Assembly (NCBI RefSeq): GCF_042686175.1
Contig: NZ_JBHUOR010000002.1
Span: 21,908-85,907 of the forward strand
Reading direction: 5' to 3'
DNA: 64,000 bases
Source of the DNA: Kurthia populi
GTDB lineage: Bacteria > Bacillota > Bacilli > Bacillales_A > Planococcaceae
Shown here: one piece after another, positions 1-7,472 of the stretch
Position numbering within the stretch: the first letter of the stretch is position 1
Layout of the letters: each line of letters starts with the position of its first letter
Translations under genes and position numbers: made by a program
The notes under the pieces: generated by a model
The model's database searches: none
What the model saw: the letters and a program-made list of their open reading frames with translations, nothing else
What the model was told of the DNA's origin: nothing

Positions 1-113
1 TCGAGTAAAATAAGGAATCCTTGCGGCGTATGCCAAAAGAAAAAGCCAATGAGTACAAAGGTTACTGTAAATAATAGAAGAAACGCGATAAAGCGCATAA
101 TGAGTTTTGTCAT
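1..113 (-). CDS. liaS: LiaS/VraS-type sensor histidine kinase, N-terminal fragment
   Basis: Only the first 37 codons are in the window; the rest lies beyond the left edge. They encode a short basic start (MTKLIMR) and a hydrophobic segment ending in a WHTPQG stretch, as expected for the first membrane helix of a small intramembrane-sensing kinase. The ATG overlaps the stop of liaF in an ATGA arrangement, so the two are translationally coupled. In the lia module this kinase phosphorylates LiaR when lipid II cycling is disturbed and is held inactive by LiaF. The identification rests mainly on position after liaF, because no kinase domain is visible. Confidence 0.75.
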   Translation of the reverse strand, partial: MTKLIMRFIAFLLLFTVTFVLIGFFFWHTPQGFLILL

Positions 114-790
114 TTTCGTACAACCTCCAAGTCGCCAAGGAATGTTGAAACGGTAATAATTAATTGCTGCGGTGTATCGATTTTAGCCCCGTCTTGTAGC
201 ATAATCGATTCATTAAATAATCGATTGTATTGATTGTCAAAGGCATGAACTTCACCAAATAATGTGTTGAAATGAATGCGTACAGGAATTTCATACGGCA
301 CGTAGACGGTTGTTTTACCAAAGCCTTGGCGCACATTAATAAGTGACGTATCCTTCGGTAAAATCGTAGAAGTCGTATCAATAATAATATCGCCTGCCGC
401 ATTTTGAATGTGCACATCACGCCATTCATATGATTCCATTGTATTCATTGAATCAAATGCGATAACAGGATTACTCTGCGTATTTGCCGCGCCTTTATAG
501 CTTGAAAAATCAAACTCTACTGGCTCTTTACGCATCATTTTAAAGATGACGTATCCTAAAATGGCGAGGACGATAAGACGCATGCTCCACATGGATATAA
601 GTACGAGCACAATAATACCAGCGCTAATCCAAAAAATCGTGCGTTTCTTTTTCTTCATCGCAAAAATCACGCCAAGTACGCCAAAGAATGCGAAGAAAAT
701 ATTGCCATTCCCAAATAAAAATCCTTCTACAAACATCAGCATGAGTGCAACAAGAAAGAAAATCGTAAATGTATTTGTGCGCTGTGTCAT
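110..790 (-). CDS. liaF: LiaF, membrane inhibitor of the LiaSR two-component system
   Basis: A 226-residue protein with about four hydrophobic segments in the first 100 residues and a C-terminal soluble domain (about 110-226) of the LiaF/DUF2154 type, rich in short beta-strand-like stretches. In Bacillus LiaF binds LiaS and keeps it off until cell-wall antibiotics such as bacitracin act. The start chosen is the ATG giving MTQRTN, which has AGGAGGGG about 8 bases upstream; the frame is open 17 codons further up but without a ribosome site. It sits between the PspA gene and liaS, with an ATGA overlap into liaS. Confidence 0.9.
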   Translation of the reverse strand: MTQRTNTFTIFFLVALMLMFVEGFLFGNGNIFFAFFGVLGVIFAMKKKKRTIFWISAGIIVLVLISMWSMRLIVLAILGYVIFKMMRKEPVEFDFSSYKGAANTQSNPVIAFDSMNTMESYEWRDVHIQNAAGDIIIDTTSTILPKDTSLINVRQGFGKTTVYVPYEIPVRIHFNTLFGEVHAFDNQYNRLFNESIMLQDGAKIDTPQQLIITVSTFLGDLEVVRK

Positions 791-874
791 CGTAAGGTCC
801 CCTCCTTTTTTATGTATAGTAGAAAGCAGAAAAACGCGCAATTGCGCGACTTCCTGCTTTCAAGTGTATAATAT

Positions 875-1510
875 TTATTCGCCTTTTTCCAATGTTGGTA
901 ATTGTTTTGGTGCTTCATGTTGAAGGGCATTTAGGCGCGCTTCTAATGAGCTTGTTGGATCGACTACCTGTGTAGGTGATTGTAAGTTGTCGATGTAGTA
1001 ACGCATGTCATCTACTGTTGACACATGTTTCTGTGTTTCAGGATTTAACATCGCGTCCATATGGTAATTTGCGCGGACATTATTTTCATACCCCATTAAC
1101 TGAAGCTGACGAATTTTCATATCCTCGATTTTATGCTTCATTTGCTCATGTTTTTGTTCAAGCACAATCAATTCATTTGTTGTGTTATGGATTGATTGAG
1201 ACAGTAATTGCACACGGCTTGTGTAGACAGCTTGCTCTGTTTCTGCGAATGCGATTAAGTCCTGTTCACCAGCCTGTTTTGCAAGTTGTAGTTGTTCTTC
1301 ACGCTTTGCTAAGATTTCCTGTGCCTCTGTAAGCTGTGTTTCTAAATGCTGCTTAAGTGATACTTGGCGTTCTAAATATTTTTTCGTATCATTCGTTTGT
1401 GCTTCTGCTTCGTTAATATATTGATTCAAACGCGCTAATGGATTTTCAGGTGATGCTTCAACTTTGAAATCCGACTCAATCGCGTATTTTAAACGTTGTA
1501 ATAAATTCAT
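875..1510 (-). CDS. liaH: LiaH, PspA/IM30-family phage-shock protein
   Basis: A 211-residue, almost entirely helical and charged protein starting MNLLQRLKYAIESDFK, which fits the amphipathic N-terminal helix of PspA/IM30 followed by long coiled coils to about residue 150. Family members form large rings on the inner face of the membrane and protect it under envelope stress. It lies 21 bases after the small membrane protein gene and upstream of liaF, the order liaI-liaH-liaF-liaS seen in Bacillus without liaG. A GAGGGGGA ribosome site precedes the ATG. Confidence 0.9.
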   Translation of the reverse strand: MNLLQRLKYAIESDFKVEASPENPLARLNQYINEAEAQTNDTKKYLERQVSLKQHLETQLTEAQEILAKREEQLQLAKQAGEQDLIAFAETEQAVYTSRVQLLSQSIHNTTNELIVLEQKHEQMKHKIEDMKIRQLQLMGYENNVRANYHMDAMLNPETQKHVSTVDDMRYYIDNLQSPTQVVDPTSSLEARLNALQHEAPKQLPTLEKGE

Positions 1511-1531
1511 TGTGAGTCCCCCTCATAATCA

Positions 1532-1891
1532 TTATTTTGTTAAGTTGTTCCATTCTTTTTCAAAGTTTTGGAATGGGTCATTTGCGTTTGTTTTTGTGGC
1601 TTTTGGTGCTGATTTTTTGCTACCCCAATCGCCTTTTTTATAGACGTAGACAAGTAATGCAATAGCGACTAAGCCAAGTAATCCTGGGAAGTTTGCGATA
1701 GTTGATAATGCACCAGCAATAGCTACTAGAGCCCATACGACTTTTGAGAAAGTAGTATCTGATTTAATATAGAAGTGAATTCCTGCGTAAGCGATGGCTG
1801 CTGAAAACAAGAGTCCTCCAAGCGGGCCAAGCATTCCTAAAATTGTGATCCCGGCAATGATTCCGAGAAGAGCTAAACCAAATTTTTTCAT
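1532..1891 (-). CDS. liaI: LiaI-like small membrane protein
   Basis: About 119 residues, with hydrophobic segments at roughly 5-45 and 50-85 followed by a polar, basic tail ending FEKEWNNLTK. It is the first gene of the lia-type operon, matching the place and size of LiaI, the membrane anchor for LiaH. Two ATGs are in frame; the downstream one (at 1891) is preferred because the AGGAGG lies 9 bases from it but only 3 from the upstream one (1897). Assignment to LiaI is from context and topology, since this family is poorly conserved. Confidence 0.7.
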   Translation of the reverse strand: MKKFGLALLGIIAGITILGMLGPLGGLLFSAAIAYAGIHFYIKSDTTFSKVVWALVAIAGALSTIANFPGLLGLVAIALLVYVYKKGDWGSKKSAPKATKTNANDPFQNFEKEWNNLTK

Positions 1892-1923
1892 GTTCATGTG
1901 CCTCCTTCGTTATTTGTATCTTT

Positions 1924-1983
1924 ATCATACGTGGATTTCTATTGTTTCTTAACGGTCTACAAATGGATTTTCATCTAGGTCTA
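1924..1983 (-). promoter_or_regulatory. Candidate lia promoter with direct repeat
   Basis: On the minus strand TTAAGA (1952-1947) and TATGAT (1929-1924) are 17 bases apart. Directly upstream of the -35 are two TAGACC repeats (1959-1954 and 1983-1978) starting 24 bases apart, the place where a response regulator such as LiaR would bind. Assignment of the repeat to LiaR is inference. Confidence 0.45.
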
Positions 1984-2093
1984 GAGGCTGAGTTTGGCTA
2001 AGACAGGTGTTTTTTTACATAATCGTAAAAGAAATCTGCTATGAAGTTGTGTTATGATAATCCCACATTCTATGGATAGAAAAAGGAGACATT

Positions 2094-2921
2094 ATGGAGT
2101 TTATTGAATTTTTAAAAGCGCTCATCCTTGGCTTCGTTGAAGGGATGACAGAGTTTGCGCCTGTATCATCTACAGGGCATATGATTATTGTGGATGATAT
2201 GTGGTTAAAAACGAGTGAGTTTTTAGGCGACTCATCTGCCAACACATTTAAAATTGTCATTCAGCTCGGCTCGATTTTGGCCGTTGTTGTCGTGATGTGG
2301 AAACGTATCTTAAGTTTGATTGGCTTGTATCATATTGAAGGACAAACCAAATCCAATCATTTCAATTTGATTCACGTCTTAATCGGGATTATTCCTGCAG
2401 GCGTTTTAGGTTTATTATTCGAAGATTTCATCGATGAGCATTTGTTTAGCATCGAAACGGTTATCATTGGCTTACTTGTCGGTGCATTTTTAATGATTGC
2501 AGCGGATAAGCTAGGACCGAAAGTGCCACGCATTACATCACTGGACCAGCTGAGCTATAAAAATGCCTTCTTTATTGGTCTTGTACAATGTCTATCATTA
2601 TGGCCAGGCTTTTCACGTTCAGGTTCAACGATTTCTGGTGGTGTACTATTTGGCTTAAATCACAAAACAGCCGCAGACTTCACTTTTATTATGGCGGTGC
2701 CAATTATGGCGGGTGCGAGTGGTCTATCACTTATCAAGCACTGGAACGAAATTAATCCAGCTGATATGGGCTTTTATACAGTCGGTTTTATTAGTGCCTT
2801 CATATTTGCGTTATTATCAATCAAATTCTTCCTGAAATTGATTGACCGCGTTAAACTTGTGCCGTTTGCCATCTACCGTATTGTGGTGGCGATTATTTTA
2901 GCGATTATTGTTTTCTTATAA
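2094..2921 (+). CDS. uppP: Undecaprenyl-diphosphatase UppP (BacA)
   Basis: A 275-residue polytopic membrane protein with both family signatures: EGMTEFAPVSSTGH near residues 16-29 and PGFSRSGSTISGG near 165-177, which form the active site. It removes one phosphate from undecaprenyl pyrophosphate so that the lipid carrier can be reused in peptidoglycan synthesis, and raised levels give bacitracin resistance. AAAAGGAGAC precedes the ATG. It is divergent from the lia operon across about 200 bases; both respond to the lipid II cycle. It is a single-gene unit closed by a strong terminator. Confidence 0.96.
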   Translation: MEFIEFLKALILGFVEGMTEFAPVSSTGHMIIVDDMWLKTSEFLGDSSANTFKIVIQLGSILAVVVVMWKRILSLIGLYHIEGQTKSNHFNLIHVLIGIIPAGVLGLLFEDFIDEHLFSIETVIIGLLVGAFLMIAADKLGPKVPRITSLDQLSYKNAFFIGLVQCLSLWPGFSRSGSTISGGVLFGLNHKTAADFTFIMAVPIMAGASGLSLIKHWNEINPADMGFYTVGFISAFIFALLSIKFFLKLIDRVKLVPFAIYRIVVAIILAIIVFL

Positions 2922-2937
2922 TAGAAGAAACTACAAA

Positions 2938-2965
2938 GAGGTTCGGATGTCCGAACCTTTTTTTT
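2938..2965 (+). terminator. Rho-independent terminator of uppP
   Basis: AGGTTCGGA and TCCGAACCT form a near-perfect stem with a minimal loop, followed by eight T. Confidence 0.9.
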
Positions 2966-2972
2966 ATGCTTT

Positions 2973-3006
2973 TTCTCATCGTGTTCTAAGAAATACCTGT
3001 TAAAAT
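2973..3006 (+). promoter_or_regulatory. Candidate autoregulated promoter of the two-component operon
   Basis: TTCTCAT (2973) and TTCTAAG (2984) resemble the TTCTCAT repeats in front of the two PepSY genes downstream. The second lies 17 bases before a TAAAAT -10, the same offset as the last repeat in those promoters. This is weaker than the PepSY sites and may be chance. Confidence 0.35.
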
Positions 3007-3035
3007 GAAGAAAAAACACAAGGGGTCGTGAGTCG

Positions 3036-3716
3036 ATGGGTGAGCGTATTTTAATTATTGAGGACGAACAAAAAATTGCACGTGTACTTGAGCTAGAGCT
3101 TCAATTTGAAGGCTATGAAACGAGTGTCGCGCATACAGGGACGGATGGCTTAATTTTGTATCGCGAGCAGTCATGGGATTTAATTTTATTAGATATTATG
3201 CTGCCAGAGATGAATGGCTTAGATGTATTAAAGCGTATTCGTGCAACGGAATATGACACGCCGGTGTTACTATTGACCGCAAAGGATGCAGTGAGCGATA
3301 AAGTGGCAGGGCTTGACCTCGGTGCTAACGATTATATTACAAAGCCCTTTGAAATGGAGGAGCTCCTTGCGAGAATTCGTGTGACGTTACGTTTTCGTAA
3401 AAAGGAGGCGCTTGAAGAAGCCGACCCGTATTTATTCACGGCTGGCCAGTTGCGTCTACATACACAAATGCGTGAGGTGACGTGGCAAGGGGAGCCAGTT
3501 GAGCTGACAAAGCGTGAATTTGAACTACTAGCCTATTTTATTGCACATCCGAAGCAGGTTTTAACGCGTGAGCAAATTTTAGATGCGGTATGGGGCTATG
3601 ATTATTACGGGGATACGAATGTGGTCGATGTCTATGTGCGTTATTTACGCCAGAAACTAGAATCCCAACTAATTCAGACCGTACGTGGTGTCGGCTATGT
3701 ATTGAAGGAGGGGTAG
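3036..3716 (+). CDS. OmpR-family response regulator (YkoG-like)
   Basis: A 226-residue protein: receiver domain at about 1-120 with acidic residues E9/D10, phosphoacceptor D53 in LLDIMLPEMNG and the conserved lysine in YITKPF; winged-helix DNA-binding domain at about 130-226 with the DVYVRYLRQKLE recognition region. The stop is one base before the kinase start and the kinase ribosome site lies inside its last codons. The genes that follow encode PepSY proteins, as in Bacillus subtilis ykoG-ykoH-ykoI. The likely targets are the two PepSY promoters at 5566 and 6232, which share an operator. Confidence 0.93.
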   Translation: MGERILIIEDEQKIARVLELELQFEGYETSVAHTGTDGLILYREQSWDLILLDIMLPEMNGLDVLKRIRATEYDTPVLLLTAKDAVSDKVAGLDLGANDYITKPFEMEELLARIRVTLRFRKKEALEEADPYLFTAGQLRLHTQMREVTWQGEPVELTKREFELLAYFIAHPKQVLTREQILDAVWGYDYYGDTNVVDVYVRYLRQKLESQLIQTVRGVGYVLKEG

Positions 3717-3717
3717 C

Positions 3718-5052
3718 TTGAAGCTAAGAACAAAAATTCATACGTATACAACAGCCCTCATGCTACTCATGCTCATTTGTACGGATTTAGCTGTTTACTA
3801 CGTTTATGAAAAGATGACCTATGACAGCGAGGCATCACATGTAATTAAGCGTGGCGAGGATTTGATTACGCTTTTACAAGGAACGGATAATCGCGATGAG
3901 GCAACGGAAATGCTACGGGCATATGTGCCGTCAGATGGTGTCGTATCGATTGTACAGCCAGGTAAAAAAAGCTTAACAGTGCAGACAACTTCTGATTTAG
4001 AAGATTTTAAACCTACATTTGAAAAAGGTGCTACCTATGCGATTCATTTGGCGGATGATACGCCGTTTATGAGTGCGAGCACACCATTTATTTGGGAGAA
4101 CGGAGAAATTGCGGAGCTTCAAATGTCACAATCATTAGAGGAGACGGAACGTAATTTATATATGCTGCGACTTGTGTTAACAATTGTGACCGTACTTGCA
4201 ATGTTGCCAATTTTATTATCGAATATGGCGCTTGCCCGCGTTATTACACAGCCGATTGAGCGTTTGATTCAGACGATGCGCCGAAACAAGCAAACAGGTG
4301 AGTTTGAAACATTACCAATCGCTTCTAAAGGGCGTGATGAACTATATGAAATGGGTCATACATTCAATGGCATGATTGCACAAATTGAAGAGAATTATCG
4401 CAAGCAGGAGCAATTTTTATCTAATGCATCGCATGAACTACGCACGCCGCTGACGATTATAGAAAGCTATGCAAGCTTATTAAAACGACGTGGTACAGCG
4501 AATGAGGAAATTACACAGGAAGCCATTGAGGCCATTGCTGGCGAATCAAAACGCATGAAGGCGATGATGGAACAAATGCTTGCGCTCGCAAAAAATAATG
4601 AGCAATCAATTGTCTTTGAAGACGTTGATATAAAGAAAATGCTTGAAGAGATGGCAGATCAGCTGACGCAAGTATATGGTGCGCGCTATAGCGTAAGCGC
4701 GGACGAGGCATCATGCATTACAGATGAGACGAAGCTCAAGCAACTCGTATTTATTTTTTTAGATAATGCAAGGCGCTATAGCGAAGGCATGATTGAATTG
4801 ACGGCGACGCGTGAGCCTACGCATGTGCATATTCAAGTACGTGATTACGGCGAAGGGATTCCGGAAGATAAATTGAAGCAAGTTTTTGAGCGCTTTTATC
4901 GTGTGAGCGAGGACCGTAATCGCAAGTCTGGCGGTACAGGACTTGGGCTTGCGATTGCGAAAGATTTAGCAGCGCGATTACATGTGAAGCTTGAAATTGA
5001 GAGCACAGTAGGACAAGGAACAACACTACACTGCTATGTGCCATATGAGTAG
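3718..5052 (+). CDS. Sensor histidine kinase (YkoH-like)
   Basis: A 444-residue kinase with membrane helices at about 8-30 and 148-172 flanking an external sensor region, a HAMP linker to about 225, the phosphoacceptor H239 in NASHELRTPL, and an ATPase domain with DNARR, DYGEGIP and GTGLGLA motifs. Translation starts at TTG 3718, 6 bases after GGAGGGG; there is no better ATG nearby. It is coupled to the response regulator and followed 10 bases later by a PepSY gene. The signal it senses is not evident from sequence. Confidence 0.92.
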   Translation: MKLRTKIHTYTTALMLLMLICTDLAVYYVYEKMTYDSEASHVIKRGEDLITLLQGTDNRDEATEMLRAYVPSDGVVSIVQPGKKSLTVQTTSDLEDFKPTFEKGATYAIHLADDTPFMSASTPFIWENGEIAELQMSQSLEETERNLYMLRLVLTIVTVLAMLPILLSNMALARVITQPIERLIQTMRRNKQTGEFETLPIASKGRDELYEMGHTFNGMIAQIEENYRKQEQFLSNASHELRTPLTIIESYASLLKRRGTANEEITQEAIEAIAGESKRMKAMMEQMLALAKNNEQSIVFEDVDIKKMLEEMADQLTQVYGARYSVSADEASCITDETKLKQLVFIFLDNARRYSEGMIELTATREPTHVHIQVRDYGEGIPEDKLKQVFERFYRVSEDRNRKSGGTGLGLAIAKDLAARLHVKLEIESTVGQGTTLHCYVPYE

Positions 5053-5062
5053 GAGGGATTGG

Positions 5063-5563
5063 ATGCGTAAAACACTTATGCTAGTTATTTTAGTGTTAGT
5101 TGTGGTGAGTGGGAGCGCTTATTTCGTGTGGGCAGAGACCATTAAGCCAGAGCCTTTATCCCATGAGGAGCTAATTGAGCGTATTCAATTAACATATGAT
5201 GTGAAGCCGAAGTATGTCGCGCAAGAGGATGACCAGGTTATTTTCCGTTTTAAGAAAGATGGCGTGACCTATGACATGACCGTTGATGAGCTTGATGGGC
5301 ATGTGAATAAGCTAGTGAAAATTGCAGGAAGCTATAGCGCGCCTGAAAAAGAACAGACGACACCGACAACAAAAGTACTAACAGATGAAGAGGCGATTGC
5401 GATTGCAAACAAAGAGTTAAAAGGAGAAGTAGATGCATTATCGTATCGTAGCACATCAGATGGCGGCTATTATTTAATTGAAATTGATGGCGACGAAGCG
5501 GAAGCAGTATTCCAAATTCATGCATTATCGGGTGAAATTTTATCGATTACATGGGATGAATGA
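5063..5563 (+). CDS. PepSY-domain membrane or secreted protein
   Basis: 166 residues: an N-terminal hydrophobic segment (MRKTLMLVILVLVVVSGSAY) acting as signal or anchor, then an external region ending in a PepSY unit at about 105-166 (TDEEAIAIANKEL, then a strand-rich part ending GEILSITWDE). Third gene of the two-component operon, as with YkoI in Bacillus subtilis. The start used has AGGAGGG 5 bases upstream; an in-frame ATG at 5036 lies inside the kinase gene without a ribosome site. PepSY domains are often modulators of proteases or sensors of extracytoplasmic conditions, so a role in tuning the adjacent kinase is possible but unproven. Confidence 0.8.
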   Translation: MRKTLMLVILVLVVVSGSAYFVWAETIKPEPLSHEELIERIQLTYDVKPKYVAQEDDQVIFRFKKDGVTYDMTVDELDGHVNKLVKIAGSYSAPEKEQTTPTTKVLTDEEAIAIANKELKGEVDALSYRSTSDGGYYLIEIDGDEAEAVFQIHALSGEILSITWDE

Positions 5564-5565
5564 TT

Positions 5566-5621
5566 TTCTCATCAAATTCTAATGTTTCTCACCAAGCACT
5601 CTCATTTTTAACCTTTATAGT
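5566..5621 (+). promoter_or_regulatory. Promoter with response-regulator-type operator, copy A
   Basis: TTCTCAT (5566), TTCTCAC (5586) and CTCTCAT (5599) precede TATAGT (5616), with no recognisable -35. The same three repeats at offsets 0, +20 and +33 and the same TATAGT at +50 recur in front of the next gene. This looks like an activator-dependent promoter; the adjacent two-component regulator is the obvious candidate (inference). Confidence 0.7.
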
Positions 5622-5661
5622 AAAAAGTAGCAAGAGGCACAATAAACTAGGAGGATGAAAA

Positions 5662-6159
5662 ATGAAAAAAATATTCACAACGACTGTTTTAGCAACAACA
5701 ATTGGATTATCAGGTATTGTCGGCTATGCCGCAGCAGGACAAGGTGATGCAACGCCAACGACTGCATCAGCGAAAAGTGTTAGCTTTGCAGAAGCAAAAA
5801 AAATTGCACTAAAAAAAGTGAATGGTAAAATCATCGAAGCAGACCGTAACGCAGATGATGGTGAATATGAGTTTGATATCCGAAAAGGGAATTATGTCTA
5901 TGAGGTCGAAGTGAAAAAACGTACCGGCAAAGCCTATATCACTGATAAAGACTATGAGCCAGTGAAAAAAGCGAACATTTCACGTGCAGAAGCGAAAAAA
6001 ATTGCGCTGAAAAAAGTACCGAATGCGAAAGTCGTAAAAATCGAATTAGATGATGGCAAATATGAAGTAGAACTTGTAAAAGGAAACTACGAGTATGAGC
6101 TAGAAATTAGCGCAAAAACAGGAAAAATTTTAGATTATGAGCGTGACGATCGCGATTAA
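5662..6159 (+). CDS. Secreted protein with two PepSY repeats, paralogue 1
   Basis: 165 residues. A signal peptide (MKKIFTTTVLATTIGLSGIVG, cut near YAAA) is followed by two PepSY-like units at about 38-95 and 105-165, each beginning AEAKKIALKKV and ending in a GNYxYE strand and a TGK turn. The pI of the mature part should be near neutral, with dense K/E/D. AGGAGG precedes the ATG. It has its own operator-bearing promoter and terminator. The next gene is a clear duplicate, so gene and promoter were duplicated together. Function unknown; probably an external partner of the adjacent two-component system. Confidence 0.85.
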   Translation: MKKIFTTTVLATTIGLSGIVGYAAAGQGDATPTTASAKSVSFAEAKKIALKKVNGKIIEADRNADDGEYEFDIRKGNYVYEVEVKKRTGKAYITDKDYEPVKKANISRAEAKKIALKKVPNAKVVKIELDDGKYEVELVKGNYEYELEISAKTGKILDYERDDRD

Positions 6160-6177
6160 TTGCAACCTTCAAAAACA

Positions 6178-6215
6178 AGCAAAAAAGCTGTGCCGACGAG
6201 GTGCGGCTTTTTTTG
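6178..6215 (+). terminator. Terminator after PepSY paralogue 1
   Basis: An imperfect hairpin, AAAAAAGC...GCC / GGTGCGGC, is followed by eight T. Confidence 0.7.
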
Positions 6216-6231
6216 TGCAATGTATGTCATT

Positions 6232-6287
6232 TTCTCATGAAACGTTAATGTCGTTCACCAAGTGCTCTCATAGTGACTTTGTATAGT
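6232..6287 (+). promoter_or_regulatory. Promoter with response-regulator-type operator, copy B
   Basis: TTCTCAT (6232), CGTTCAC (6252), CTCTCAT (6265) and TATAGT (6282) have exactly the spacing of copy A at 5566. Intervening blocks TAATGT and CACCAAG are also kept, while the bases between have diverged, indicating selection on the site. Confidence 0.7.
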
Positions 6288-6318
6288 AAAGCTATAGAAA
6301 ACAAAGGAGCGGATAACT

Positions 6319-6837
6319 ATGAAAAAAGCATTATTTACAACAGCATTAATTGGGACACTCGGAATATCAGGTATTATTGGCTACGCGGCGACAAATGCAG
6401 AGCAGCCTGCAGCAAATACAGAGTCAGCGGTCGCAATTTCTAACGACACAGTTACATTAGCAGAGGCGCAAAAGATCGCTTTACAGGAAGTGAAGGGCCA
6501 GATGATTAAAAGTGAGCAGGATGATGATGGCTTTGAATTTGATATTCGTGATGGCGATTATGTTTATGAAGTAGAAGTTCAGCAACGTAGTGGCGACGTT
6601 GTAAAGGTAGAAAAAGATTATGAGCCCCAAGGTGACGTAACGGTGACAGAAGCAGAAGCAAAAGAAATTGCGCTTTTAAAAGTACCAAATGGCGAAATCG
6701 TGAAACTTGAATTAGATCATGATGATGGTCAGGCAAATTATGAAGTAGAAATAGTGAAAGATAACTATGAGCATGAAATTGAAATTAATGCGGTAACTGG
6801 TAAAATTGTCGAATACGAGCGTGACACAGAAGAGTAA
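6319..6837 (+). CDS. Secreted protein with two PepSY repeats, paralogue 2
   Basis: 172 residues, with the same plan as the preceding gene: signal peptide (MKKALFTTALIGTLGISGII), then PepSY units at about 45-105 and 112-172. It is more acidic than paralogue 1, with many lysines replaced by Q, E or D (AEAQKIALQEV against AEAKKIALKKV), so the two mature proteins probably bind different partners or surfaces. AAAGGAGCGG precedes the ATG. It is expressed from its own promoter with the shared operator and closed by a perfect terminator. Function unknown. Confidence 0.85.
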   Translation: MKKALFTTALIGTLGISGIIGYAATNAEQPAANTESAVAISNDTVTLAEAQKIALQEVKGQMIKSEQDDDGFEFDIRDGDYVYEVEVQQRSGDVVKVEKDYEPQGDVTVTEAEAKEIALLKVPNGEIVKLELDHDDGQANYEVEIVKDNYEHEIEINAVTGKIVEYERDTEE

Positions 6838-6917
6838 TTGTCAGACAACGTAAATTTGTATAATAGCGCGTAAAATCATATATTCCAAAACGGTATATTC
6901 CGATATTAATTGAATTT

Positions 6918-6948
6918 AACCGAACAGCGAGCAGCTGTTCGGTTTTTT
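6918..6948 (+). terminator. Terminator after PepSY paralogue 2
   Basis: AACCGAACAGC and GCTGTTCGGTT form a perfect 11-bp stem with a 5-base loop, followed by T-rich sequence. Confidence 0.93.
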
Positions 6949-7113
6949 CTGTCATCAAAAAAACACCACGAATTCAGGTGTAAATACTTCAAAAGAATAA
7001 TTTTTCTAAAATGTTTGGAGAAACTATAGGGCTTTAGTGTGCTTTTTAAATAATTAGGTTTTATACCTTGTTGAAACGGTGAAAAATATGATAGATTAAA
7101 TACTATGAAAAAA
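6949..7113. other. Gene-free AT-rich stretch upstream of the nrdA control region
   Basis: No supported gene. The stretch from the terminator to the NrdR boxes is AT-rich and lacks ribosome sites in front of usable starts. A TTGAAA at 7071 may belong to the nrdA promoter but has no well-placed -10. The nrdA control elements follow at 7114-7465. Confidence 0.5.
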
Positions 7114-7161
7114 CCACAATATATTTGTATGTACTTCTCAAGGAGACACAACATATTGTGT
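7114..7161 (+). promoter_or_regulatory. Tandem NrdR boxes controlling nrdA
   Basis: Box 2 (7146-7161), ACACAACATATTGTGT, is a near-perfect match to the NrdR palindrome. Box 1 (7114-7129), CCACAATATATTTGTA, matches in its left half and centre. Their starts are 32 bp apart, the three-helical-turn spacing typical of NrdR boxes. NrdR represses ribonucleotide reductase genes in response to dATP/ATP levels. Confidence 0.85.
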
Positions 7162-7402
7162 TAGCTCGAAAATAGACATATCCTGATTATTTCCCAAATC
7201 GGCCGAATATATTAGGGTTTTTTAAAGAGATAGAATACTAAAGCAAATATGGAATGCTTATAGAAATATCATTCCTAGAATAGCTTGATACAAGATATTG
7301 TGTTGAAAAGAATATGAAAATCTAAAAACGAAGAGTATAGGAAATAATGATAGACATTATTTTGCTGTAATTTTGCTCGTTTTTTTATTTTGGATTATAA
7401 AG

Positions 7403-7472
7403 AAGGAGGTGAAGTCTGCTACGACACAGGCAATAGAAATTTATGGCTGTTAATGCGTAGCAGACGTTGAGA
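7403..7472 (+). promoter_or_regulatory. nrdA translation start region with hairpin between Shine-Dalgarno and start
   Basis: AAGGAGGTGA (7403-7412), a full match to the 16S 3' end, is followed not by a start codon but by GTCTGCTACG (7414-7423), a 32-base loop and CGTAGCAGAC (7456-7465), a perfect 10-bp stem. The reading frame of nrdA is closed by TAG at 7458, so the start must be after the hairpin (TTG 7467, ATG 7473, 7482 or 7485), where there is no other good ribosome site. Folding brings the ribosome site within 5 bases of TTG 7467 or 11 of ATG 7473. Confidence 0.75.

Noticed and set aside
6906..7154. 82-codon open frame on the minus strand over the terminator and NrdR region
   Set aside because: It overlaps a perfect terminator and the NrdR boxes, has no ribosome site and is a by-product of AT-rich sequence.
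7409..7453. Short leader peptide from GTG 7409 upstream of nrdA
   Set aside because: The GTG lies inside the ribosome site itself, leaving no site to start from, and the 14-codon product shows no attenuator-type codon run.
7403..7466. Adenosylcobalamin riboswitch or small intron upstream of nrdA
   Set aside because: No B12-box sequence and far too short for an aptamer or self-splicing intron; only a simple stem-loop is visible.
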